In this document: positions 1 through 5,329 of the stretch, piece after piece
Layout: the number at the start of each line of letters is the position of its first letter
Numbering within the stretch: the stretch's first letter is position 1
Assembly (NCBI GenBank): GCA_946478635.1
Contig: CAMLCX010000364.1
Span: forward strand, 1-5,329
DNA from: an uncultured Pseudomonadota bacterium
GTDB lineage: Bacteria > Desulfobacterota_B > Binatia > UBA9968
Reading direction: 5' to 3'
Length of the DNA stretch: 5,329 bases
The notes under the pieces: model-generated
Database searches by the model: none
The model's input: only the letters and a program-made list of their open reading frames with translations
What the model was told of the DNA's origin: nothing
Program-made: the position numbers and the translations under genes

Positions 1-746
1 GGCATTTTCTTCGCCGTCTCCGACGACATCACGCCGCCGTTGGATTGCATGACGCGAAAGGTACCGCGGAAACCGGCGGTGCCGAGCATCTTTTCCAATG
101 AGACGAGATAGCGGCTGACCAGCGGCCCGACATAGGAGTTGAGCACCGTCGTCGAAGTTCGCTCGTATTCCCTGAATTCCCGGAGAATCTCGTGCGATAA
201 TGAAACGTAAGCTTGAGGAAATTGTTCGCCCAGCAATTTCCCCAATCTCTGCTCATGCGCCGCGTTGGCGTAAGCATGCAGGAGACACACGGCAATGCTT
301 TCGACGCCGGCTTTCTTGAGGGCGTCGATCGTGTCCGTGGCGGATCGCTCATCAAGGTCTTTCATCACTTCGCCGGTCGCGTATAACCTCTCGTCCACTT
401 CGAGACGCAGATCCCGCGGCACCAGCGGCACCGGCCGCTTGAAAAAAAGATTATAGCCTTCGGGGCGATTGCCGCGGCCGATCTCGTAAACGTCGCGAAA
501 TCCTTTGGTGGTGATGAGCCCCGTGCGTGCGCCTTTGCGCTCGAGCACGGCATTGATCGTGACCGTAGAGCCGTGAACAAAAAAACCGGCGCCGGCAACA
601 TCGACATTCGCCCCGCGCAGGCAGTCCTGAATACCCCGCGCCAGATCGTCCGGCGTCGTCAGAGATTTGCTGCGGAAAATCCTTCCTTGGTCGTCAACCG
701 CAACGAGGTCCGTAAAGGTGCCGCCTATGTCAACCGCAATTTTCAT
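1..746 (-). CDS. hyuA: N-methylhydantoinase A / 5-oxoprolinase family protein, N-terminal part
   Basis: The first 248 residues of a hydantoinase A-type, ATP-using cyclic-amidase subunit; the rest lies beyond the left edge. Seen: an ASKHA-like phosphate loop at residues 6-14 (DIGGTFTDL), the family block HGSTVTINAVLERKG at 59-72, GFRDVYEIGRGNRPEGYNL at 82-100, the block EFREYERTSTT at 190-200, and QSNGG at 234-238. Family members are usually about 690 residues, so roughly a third is present. They hydrolyse hydantoins or 5-oxoproline in the cytoplasm, commonly with a HyuB partner, which would lie further left if present. The ATG at 746-744 is firm: an in-frame TGA lies at 770-768 with no other ATG between, and AAGGG (755-751) sits 4 bases upstream. 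The family is clear, but the substrate (hydantoin, oxoproline, or acetone as in related carboxylases) cannot be told from this part. The symbol denotes the family, not a proven substrate. Confidence 0.93.
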   Translation of the reverse strand, partial: MKIAVDIGGTFTDLVAVDDQGRIFRSKSLTTPDDLARGIQDCLRGANVDVAGAGFFVHGSTVTINAVLERKGARTGLITTKGFRDVYEIGRGNRPEGYNLFFKRPVPLVPRDLRLEVDERLYATGEVMKDLDERSATDTIDALKKAGVESIAVCLLHAYANAAHEQRLGKLLGEQFPQAYVSLSHEILREFREYERTSTTVLNSYVGPLVSRYLVSLEKMLGTAGFRGTFRVMQSNGGVMSSETAKKM

Positions 747-1154
747 GTTGCCCTTCGCTGCTACAATTCATGTACCCGTAAGGCGAAAATTTCAAACGCC
801 CGAGATTGGGCAGTCATAATTGGGAGGGGCGATCGCTTGATCGACCCAGACATGAAGTGTTTCCTTGTCAATCGCATCTTTTTGCTTGCGTGGGTGCCAA
901 CAGAATTGCCATTCCGCCGATGTTCGCGCAAATGGATTTTGTGATAAGCAGAGTCGTCATCGTTTGGTTCGCGCTTTCCGGCAGAGCTGGCACACTAGCG
1001 CGGTCACAACCGAATCCTGCGGTGGCTTCCTGATGTCTTATGGCCATGCAAGGGGCAGGCGCTAGCGAGAAAGCACCGATAACAATCACTGAAATCGATT
1101 GACTTCACTTCCGATCTTGCGCGAGGCGCCGCTTTCATTCTAACGTGAACCGAC
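747..1154. other. Divergent intergenic region, no supported gene
   Basis: About 400 bases separate the divergent hydantoinase and threonine ammonia-lyase genes, so both promoters should lie here. No sigma-70 promoter with two good boxes at normal spacing was found on either strand, and there is no RNA gene I recognise. What is visible: a hairpin-forming inverted repeat at 826-847, ATTGGG repeated at 805-810 and 819-824, and a short open frame at 932-1033 whose translation resembles a signal peptide but which has no ribosome site. The region could hold regulatory sequence, the remnant of a lost gene, or both. Confidence 0.6.
826..847. repeat. Hairpin or operator-like inverted repeat
   Basis: The arms CGATC (830-834) and GATCG (839-843) are perfect complements around a GCTT loop. 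Beyond one G/A mismatch the stem continues as GGG (826-828) against CCC (845-847). It lies about 80-100 bases upstream of the hydantoinase start. No T-tract follows on either strand, so it does not look like an intrinsic terminator. A repressor or activator operator, or a structure in the 5' leader of the hydantoinase mRNA, is possible. It includes the palindrome GCGATCGC. Confidence 0.4.
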
Positions 1155-2363
1155 ATGATCACCTTTGTCGACGTCGAACAAGCGCGGGAACGGATCAAGG
1201 AGCAGATTTATCTCTCGCCCTTTCCGCGCTCGGAAACCATCAGCCAGTTAGCCGGCAATCGGGTGTTTTTCAAGCTGGAAAACTTGCAGCTCACCGGCTC
1301 ATTTAAAGAACGCGGCGCGCTCAATCGCTTGCTGACTTTAAGTCCCGAGGAGAGCAAACGCGGGGTGATTGCCGCGAGCGCGGGAAACCACGGCATGGCG
1401 CTCGCCTATCACAGCCGGCGCTTGAATATCGCTTCGACCATCGTCATGCCGGTCTCCGCGCCGCTCATCAAAGTCACGCGCGTGCACCAGTACGGTGCGG
1501 AAAGCGTGCTTCATGGCGGCGATTACGATGGTGCCTATGCGGAGGCGATCCGGCGGAGCCGAGAAAAAGGACTCGTCTTTATCTCGGCCTTCGACGATCC
1601 GTGGATTGTCGCCGGTCAGGGCACCATCGGCCTGGAACTGTACGAGCAGAATCCCGATTTGGATGCCGTGCTTGTTCCGGTGGGCGGCGGCGGGCTGATC
1701 GCGGGCATCGCGCTTGCGCTCAAGACGCTGCTCCCTAAAATCCGCGTCATCGGCGTGCAAGCCGAGGCTCTGCCGTCCATGAAAATAGCGCTGGACCAAG
1801 GCGCTCCCGCGCAGCTGCCAGCCGCGACGACCATCGCCGACGGTATCGCCGTGCGCGCGGTCGGCGCGACACCTTTCGAGCTGGTTAAAAATTATGTCGA
1901 TGAAATCGTCACGGTGAGCGAAGCCGAGATCGCCAATGCGGTTTTAATGCTGCTCGAAATCGAAAAAACCGTCGCGGAAGGCGCCGCCGCCGTCCCGTTG
2001 GCCGCATTGCTCAACAAGAAAGTTGCGCTCGCCGGCAAAAACGTCGGGCTCATCGTCTCCGGCGGCAACATCGATATGAACCTCATCTCGCGCATCATCG
2101 AAACGGGTCTGATCCAGGACGGCCGGCTGGGCAGATTTACCGTCGTCATTTCGGACCGGCCCGGCAGCCTGGCGCGGTTGGCGCAGCGCGTCGCCGATCT
2201 GGGCGCCAACATTTTGCAGATCACCCATAGCCGCGGCTTCGGCGAGATGGCGATCGGCGAGACGGAAGTCGAGTTGATCCTGGAGACCGCCGGCGCCGAC
2301 CACGTCGAACGGATTTACAACACGTTGGCTGCCGATAAGTTCAAAATCAAAAACGAACGGTAA
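1155..2363 (+). CDS. ilvA: Threonine ammonia-lyase (threonine dehydratase) with C-terminal ACT domain
   Basis: A PLP-dependent cytoplasmic enzyme converting L-threonine to 2-oxobutanoate and ammonia, the entry step to isoleucine or a step of threonine catabolism. Seen in order over 402 residues: GSFKERGA (48-55), where Lys51 should form the PLP Schiff base; SAGNHG (75-80), with Asn78 placed to contact the cofactor ring; the glycine-rich phosphate loop GGGG (177-180); EGAAA (275-279); SGGN (302-305); and an ACT domain from about residue 327 to the end, beginning RFTVVISDRPGSLARL. This is the short form with one ACT domain, unlike the roughly 510-residue E. coli IlvA with its longer regulatory domain. 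The ACT domain suggests allosteric control by an amino acid. An in-frame TGA at 1146-1148 makes the ATG at 1155 the first possible start, though no clear Shine-Dalgarno precedes it. It ends in tandem TAA TAA, 9 bases before the next gene. A serine-dehydratase preference is not excluded; the biosynthetic versus catabolic role is undecided, so the symbol is tentative. Confidence 0.95.
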   Translation: MITFVDVEQARERIKEQIYLSPFPRSETISQLAGNRVFFKLENLQLTGSFKERGALNRLLTLSPEESKRGVIAASAGNHGMALAYHSRRLNIASTIVMPVSAPLIKVTRVHQYGAESVLHGGDYDGAYAEAIRRSREKGLVFISAFDDPWIVAGQGTIGLELYEQNPDLDAVLVPVGGGGLIAGIALALKTLLPKIRVIGVQAEALPSMKIALDQGAPAQLPAATTIADGIAVRAVGATPFELVKNYVDEIVTVSEAEIANAVLMLLEIEKTVAEGAAAVPLAALLNKKVALAGKNVGLIVSGGNIDMNLISRIIETGLIQDGRLGRFTVVISDRPGSLARLAQRVADLGANILQITHSRGFGEMAIGETEVELILETAGADHVERIYNTLAADKFKIKNER

Positions 2364-2372
2364 TAAAGCGCT

Positions 2373-2795
2373 ATGCCTTTTTTTCCGATTTCATCCGGCA
2401 AAGAAAAACAGCTGTTCGAACGCATGCAGGCGCTCGGCGTGCGCGAGCAGGACATCGAAGAACAATTCGTCCGCTCTTCGGGCGCGGGCGGCCAGAACGT
2501 CAACAAAGTTTCGAGCTGCGTGCTGCTGCACCACCTGCCCAGCGGCCTTCGCGTCAAGTGCCAGAAAGAGCGCTCCCAAGGGCTCAATCGCTATCTAGCG
2601 CGAAGGCTGTTGCTCGACAAGATCGAAGCGGCGGTCAAAGGCCGCGCCGATGACGAGGCGCAACGCATCGCCAAAATCCGCCGGCAGAAACGCAAACGGT
2701 CGCGCCGCGCCAAGCTCCGGCTTCTGGCCGACAAGCGCCATCAGGGCGAGAAAAAATCCCTGCGCGCGCCGGTGCGCAATCGCGAAGAGGATTGA
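2373..2795 (+). CDS. Peptide chain release factor-like protein (stand-alone GGQ domain)
   Basis: A 140-residue protein consisting of a class I release-factor catalytic domain and a basic tail. Seen: RSSGAGGQNVNK at 34-45, with the peptidyl-tRNA-hydrolysing GGQ at 39-41; PSGLRVKCQKERSQ at 56-69, which matches the segment following GGQ in RF1/RF2 and in mitochondrial mtRF-R (C12orf65); and a very Lys/Arg-rich stretch from about 101 to 128. There is no codon-recognition domain, so it should not read stop codons. Relatives of this type release peptides from stalled ribosomes or split large subunits. E. coli ArfB carries an insertion after its GGQ that is absent here, so the mtRF-R-like group is the closer match; PrfH-like is an alternative. 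It follows the threonine ammonia-lyase gene by 9 bases in the same reading frame, without a good Shine-Dalgarno, suggesting cotranscription and translational coupling. Its last 55 bases overlap the kinase gene on the other strand. Confidence 0.9.
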   Translation: MPFFPISSGKEKQLFERMQALGVREQDIEEQFVRSSGAGGQNVNKVSSCVLLHHLPSGLRVKCQKERSQGLNRYLARRLLLDKIEAAVKGRADDEAQRIAKIRRQKRKRSRRAKLRLLADKRHQGEKKSLRAPVRNREED

Positions 2796-4390
2796 ACATT
2801 AGCTGCGCCGCCCTGGAGCGTGACTTTCGGACGCTCAAGGCGCGCACGCAGAAATGCTGCGGCCTGACAAACGAGCTGATCCACCGTGGCATCGGTGGGA
2901 AGGTTCAAGAGCAAGTTTCTCGGACCTTCATCGAGCGCTTCGTAGGCCGCTTTTTGCGCGACATAAACATCCCAGCGGCCGTCGGAAATATCCGTTCCTG
3001 CGGCCGCCCGCTGCGCGAGCCGTCTTGCCGTCATGGCGTCCGAGGCCGAACAATGGAGCACGAAAAATGGAATCCCGTGCTTCATCGCAAGGCGGCGGAA
3101 TTTTTCTCTATGCGAGCGGCGTCCAAACGTGGCGTCGACGATCACACCCTGCCGCTCTTGAATGCGGCTTTCAGCTTCCCGCAACATTTTACCGTAAGTC
3201 CTTTCGGTCATCGCCTGGGTGTATATTCCCTCGTTTGGCGCCGCGCCCTGGTACAGTATCTTTGCCGCGATGCGCTTTCGCACCGCGTCGGAACGAATCA
3301 CGATCACGCCCAGACGAGCGCTCAACTCCCGCGCCAGCGTTGACTTGCCGCTCCCGGTCAGGCCGCTCACGAGAAGGAGAAAAGGCTTGAACCGCTGCCA
3401 CGCCCAACGCTGGGCGAAAGTAAAATACCGCACCGCCACGTCGTTCCACTTACGCAAACGCAAACCATGCACCTTGGCGCGCACCAGAGCCCTGTACGCT
3501 TGATAGAAGGGCAAGAGTGTCGTCATTTCCGGATCCCTGATGCGCGCAAGATAGCGTTCCATGAACGGCCGCACTAACGCCTCGCCGCCGCGCACCGACA
3601 TGTCCATCGACAAGAAAGCGATCTCCGCAGCGAGATCGCAACGGCGCAGCCCGGGGTCAAACTCGATGCAATCGAAAATCTGAATGCCTTCCCGGGCAAA
3701 ACAAATATGCTCGGCATGAAGGTCGCCGTGGACATCGCGAATCCACCCGCCGGCCACCCGCCGGTCGAAAAGATCCCGATTCTTCCGGAGAAACTCAACG
3801 CCGTAGGTCCGAATCATTGCACAGGCCTGACGGTCGGCCGCGCCTGTCAGCAGCGGCTCCAGCTCCTCCAGGTTATTGTTCCACGAAGCCCGAACCGCGC
3901 TCCAGTGGGTTGCCGGCGTCATGCCTTGGACCGGTTCGGCGGCGGCATGAAATGCTGCGAGATGATCTGCCAGTTGCTCCACCAGCGCCGCGCTTGCTTG
4001 TTTGGTTTCGAGGAGAAAGCTGAGCAGGCGCTTCTCGGGCAAGCGGCGCATCACGAGGGTGTATTCGGCCGGCTCGCCCCAGCCGCCGAGGCGCCAACCG
4101 TTTTCATCTAAACTGATAGGCAGCACGCCGAGATAAACCGACGGCGCCCAGCGCCTGTTGAGGCGCAACTCCTCTTGCAGAAAGTGACGCCGCTTACGGA
4201 GACTTGAAAAATCCAGGAAGGGAAACCGCACCGGCTTTTTAATCTTGTACACCAGATCGCCGGCGAAGAAGACGTGCGAGATATGGGTTTCCCTGTGCGT
4301 GACTTCCTCCGGTGGCTTCGGGTAAAACTCCGGCATCATCATCGCTTCGACAAGAGATGGAGACGTTTCGGAGAGCGCGGTTCTGTTCAT
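2741..4390 (-). CDS. Bifunctional APH-like kinase / P-loop kinase fusion protein
   Basis: A 549-residue predicted cytoplasmic protein with two kinase-type domains. The N-terminal part (about 30-335) is related to aminoglycoside phosphotransferases (COG2187-like): Lys49 in LVYKIKKPV may be the nucleotide-binding lysine, the catalytic loop is VHGDLHAEHI (220-229, Asp223), and the metal-binding acid is in IFDCIEFDPG (238-247, Asp240). The C-terminal part (about 336-520) is a gluconokinase-like P-loop kinase (COG0645-like): Walker A GLTGSGKST (343-351, Lys349), RSDAVRKR (366-373), VDATFGRRSHREK (418-430), and a lid-like RRLAQRAAAG (456-465). The domain order is the usual one for this family. The substrate is unknown; an antibiotic-resistance role should not be inferred from the fold. 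The ATG at 4390 is supported by AGGGA at 4404-4400 and an in-frame TAG at 4405-4403; the Met17-19 run lacks a comparable site. A sigma-54 promoter lies about 155 bases upstream. The last 18 residues or so overlap the convergent release-factor-like gene. Confidence 0.93.
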   Translation of the reverse strand: MNRTALSETSPSLVEAMMMPEFYPKPPEEVTHRETHISHVFFAGDLVYKIKKPVRFPFLDFSSLRKRRHFLQEELRLNRRWAPSVYLGVLPISLDENGWRLGGWGEPAEYTLVMRRLPEKRLLSFLLETKQASAALVEQLADHLAAFHAAAEPVQGMTPATHWSAVRASWNNNLEELEPLLTGAADRQACAMIRTYGVEFLRKNRDLFDRRVAGGWIRDVHGDLHAEHICFAREGIQIFDCIEFDPGLRRCDLAAEIAFLSMDMSVRGGEALVRPFMERYLARIRDPEMTTLLPFYQAYRALVRAKVHGLRLRKWNDVAVRYFTFAQRWAWQRFKPFLLLVSGLTGSGKSTLARELSARLGVIVIRSDAVRKRIAAKILYQGAAPNEGIYTQAMTERTYGKMLREAESRIQERQGVIVDATFGRRSHREKFRRLAMKHGIPFFVLHCSASDAMTARRLAQRAAAGTDISDGRWDVYVAQKAAYEALDEGPRNLLLNLPTDATVDQLVCQAAAFLRARLERPKVTLQGGAANVQSSSRLRTGARRDFFSP

Positions 4391-4399
4391 GAAATCAAT

Positions 4400-4404
4400 T
4401 CCCT
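4400..4404 (-). promoter_or_regulatory. Ribosome binding site of the two-domain kinase gene
   Basis: On the minus strand AGGGA stands 9 bases before the ATG at 4390-4388. It overlaps an in-frame TAG (4405-4403), so translation in this frame cannot begin further upstream. It is the best Shine-Dalgarno match in the window and fixes the start of the 549-residue protein. Confidence 0.7.
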
Positions 4405-4543
4405 AGGTCACGCAGCTTTCACGGCCATTATCTGCAGAGGCCCGGACTTGGCTCCGAAAACCTCGCCGCCCTAGCTTTCGCCGTGACATTCAGAATGCGA
4501 GTATGCCGCAATCTTCACCGGCGGCACGCCAGTCAGCAATGAC

Positions 4544-4559
4544 AGCAAAACGAGTGCCA
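4544..4559 (-). promoter_or_regulatory. Sigma-54 (RpoN) promoter, -24/-12 type
   Basis: On the minus strand the sequence is TGGCAC, five bases (TCGTT), then TTGCT. This matches every specified base of the sigma-54 core consensus TGGCAC-N5-TTGC(A/T), with GG (4558-4557) and GC (4546-4545) exactly 10 bases apart. Transcription should begin near 4533, giving a leader of about 140 bases to the kinase ATG at 4390. The site lies in a non-coding gap, points at the kinase gene, and is adjacent to a gene for a sigma-54-dependent activator, which strengthens the call. Confidence 0.85.
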
Positions 4560-4576
4560 CGGCCGGATCATGCAGG

Positions 4577-4609
4577 AAGAGTAAGCAAACGGATGCCTTG
4601 GCGAATCCG
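4577..4609 (-). terminator. Possible weak terminator of the activator gene, or activator-binding palindrome
   Basis: On the minus strand CGGAT and ATCCG are perfect 5-base arms (4609-4605 and 4594-4590) around 10 bases that can pair further inside; TTTGCTTACTCTT follows. This lies about 50 bases after the activator's TAA and before the sigma-54 promoter, where a terminator would insulate the two units. The stem is short and the T-tract interrupted, so efficiency would be low. The same CGGAT-N10-ATCCG could instead be a dimer-binding site for the activator. Confidence 0.3.
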
Positions 4610-4659
4610 CATTCCTGGATTTAGGAGCAGAGCGTTGGATAATTCCGGGAGCTGGGATG

Positions 4660-5329
4660 TTAGGAAATGTCCAGATCTTCGATCTTACGGTAAAGTGAAG
4701 AAAGGCTGATGTCTAACAGCTGAGCCGCTTCTTTTCGGTCTTGACCTGCTTGCTCAAGGACACGAAGAATATGTTGCTTCTCAAATTGCCGTAGAGCGTC
4801 TTTGAGATTGAAAGTAAACGCTGGGTTTTCCCGGCTGCCGGCAACGATTGATTGCGGCAAGTCCGCCAGGGTAATGCGCTCCCCTTCGGCAAGAATCATC
4901 GTGTGCTCGATGACGTTGTCGAGCTCGCGCACGTTGCCCTTCCACGGGAGCGACATGAGCGCGCGCAACGCGTCCTCGTCGATTCCCTCGAAGTTTCTAT
5001 TGAGCTCCGGGTTGTGCCGCTTGATGAAGTGATCGACCAGCAGCGGGATGTCTTCCGGACGCTCGCTTAACGGCGGAATATGGATCTCCATGATGTTGAG
5101 CCGGTAATACAGGTCTTCGCGAAAGCGACCGGCTTCGACTTCGCTCTTCAATGTCCGATTGGTCGCCGCCAATACGCGCACATCGATACGACGCGGCGTC
5201 GTGCTGCCGATGGGGAGAATTTCCTTTGCCTCCAACGCTCGAAGCAATTTGACTTGGAGGTGTTGGGGAATTTCGCCGATCTCGTCGAGAAAAATGGTCC
5301 CTGCCTTGGCTTTTTCGAATAACCCTTCC
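4660..5329 (-). CDS. Sigma-54-dependent NtrC-family transcriptional activator, C-terminal part
   Basis: The last 222 residues of an NtrC-type activator; the frame is open to the right edge, so the N-terminal sensor or receiver domain and the Walker A and GAFTGA segments lie outside. Seen, numbering from the edge: GLFEKAKAG (2-10), which normally follows the GAFTGA loop; Walker B GTIFLDEIGE (10-19, Asp15-Glu16); sensor I AATNR (54-58); the arginine-finger region REDLYYRLN (70-78); sensor II WKGNVRELDN (129-138, Arg134); and a Fis-type helix-turn-helix near the C-terminus (about 184-220, including KEAAQLLDISLSSLYRKIEDL). Such proteins bind enhancer-like sites and use ATP to remodel the sigma-54 closed complex. 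The stop TAA (4662-4660) precedes a sigma-54 promoter about 100 bases downstream that drives the kinase gene, a likely target. The input signal cannot be deduced without the N-terminus. A TTG within this frame at 5247 lies inside the AAA+ core and is not the start. Confidence 0.95.
   Translation of the reverse strand, partial: EGLFEKAKAGTIFLDEIGEIPQHLQVKLLRALEAKEILPIGSTTPRRIDVRVLAATNRTLKSEVEAGRFREDLYYRLNIMEIHIPPLSERPEDIPLLVDHFIKRHNPELNRNFEGIDEDALRALMSLPWKGNVRELDNVIEHTMILAEGERITLADLPQSIVAGSRENPAFTFNLKDALRQFEKQHILRVLEQAGQDRKEAAQLLDISLSSLYRKIEDLDIS

Larger units (their letters stand above)
4391..4659 (-). other. Regulatory intergenic region upstream of the kinase gene
   Basis: About 270 bases between the end of the sigma-54 activator gene and the kinase start, both on the minus strand. 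Reading in the direction of transcription it holds a hairpin (4609-4590) followed by a T-rich stretch, a sigma-54 promoter (4559-4544), and a predicted leader of about 140 bases with inverted repeats (TGCCGC at 4504-4509 with GCGGCA at 4521-4526; TCACGGC at 4419-4425 with GCCGTGA at 4480-4486). No coding frame here is convincing. A 28-codon minus-strand frame from about 4490 to 4403 has no ribosome site and is not called. Confidence 0.65.

Noticed and set aside
829..836. GCGATCGC as a HIP1-type cyanobacterial repeat
   Set aside because: A single copy was noticed, and the surrounding genes give no cyanobacterial indication; it is better explained as part of the 826-847 hairpin.
843..871. Perfect TTGACA on the minus strand (871-866) as the -35 box of the hydantoinase promoter
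   Set aside because: At 17-base spacing the -10 position reads TGGGTC, which is not a credible box; neighbouring spacings are no better.
885..900. TTGGCAC on the minus strand as a sigma-54 promoter for the hydantoinase gene
   Set aside because: The only suitable downstream GC is 11 rather than 10 bases from the GG, and the -12 context is CAAGC rather than TTGC. Wrong spacing usually abolishes sigma-54 recognition.
988..1001. TGGCAC on the plus strand as a sigma-54 promoter for threonine ammonia-lyase
   Set aside because: The GG to GC spacing is 9 bases and there is no TTGC element.
1099..1141. TTGACT (1099-1104) as the -35 box of the threonine ammonia-lyase promoter
   Set aside because: No acceptable -10 box lies 16-18 bases downstream; the nearest AT-rich hexamer (around 1136-1141) is about 31 bases away.
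1338..2303. Open frames of 110-153 codons on the minus strand inside the threonine ammonia-lyase gene
   Set aside because: They lie antisense to an intact, well-conserved gene, have compositions typical of antisense frames in GC-rich DNA, and show no recognisable domain.
2741..4390. Calling the APH-like gene an aminoglycoside-resistance determinant
   Set aside because: The domain order and the fused P-loop kinase match the uncharacterised two-domain family, not the roughly 270-residue resistance enzymes; nothing in the neighbourhood suggests a resistance island.
4503..4709. 68-codon plus-strand frame across the activator gene's 3' end and the sigma-54 promoter region
   Set aside because: It overlaps the conserved Fis-type C-terminus of the activator and the promoter, has no ribosome site and shows no recognisable motif.

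Overview
The window looks like chromosomal DNA from a Gram-negative, fairly GC-rich environmental bacterium. A sigma-54 activator, a sigma-54 promoter and a hydantoinase-type gene would suit a deltaproteobacterial or related metagenomic lineage, but this placement is inference only. No tRNA, rRNA, CRISPR array or insertion sequence was seen.

Layout. (1) Bases 1-746, minus strand: the 5' two-fifths or so of an N-methylhydantoinase A / 5-oxoprolinase-type gene, running off the left edge. (2) Bases 747-1154: a roughly 400-base divergent intergenic region with one good hairpin or operator-like inverted repeat and no convincing promoter. (3) Bases 1155-2795, plus strand: a two-gene unit with a 9-base gap, encoding an ACT-domain threonine ammonia-lyase and a small GGQ release-factor-like protein. 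(4) Bases 2741-4390, minus strand: a 549-residue two-domain kinase (aminoglycoside-phosphotransferase-like fold plus P-loop kinase) whose 3' end overlaps the release-factor gene by 55 bases, tail to tail. (5) Bases 4391-4659: a compact regulatory region with a near-perfect sigma-54 promoter pointing at the kinase, a possible terminator or operator hairpin, and a cluster of GGAT tetramers. (6) Bases 4660-5329, minus strand: the C-terminal part of an NtrC-type sigma-54 activator, running off the right edge.

How it may work together. Threonine ammonia-lyase makes 2-oxobutanoate and ammonia, and the hydantoinase-family protein acts on cyclic amides, so the left half has an amino-acid and nitrogen metabolism flavour, although the two genes are divergent and need not be co-regulated. 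In the right half, a sigma-54 activator gene sits directly upstream of a textbook -24/-12 promoter driving the two-domain kinase. The simplest reading is a dedicated regulator-target pair, in which the orphan kinase is switched on by a signal sensed by the activator's N-terminal domain, which lies outside the window. This is the most interesting part of the window.
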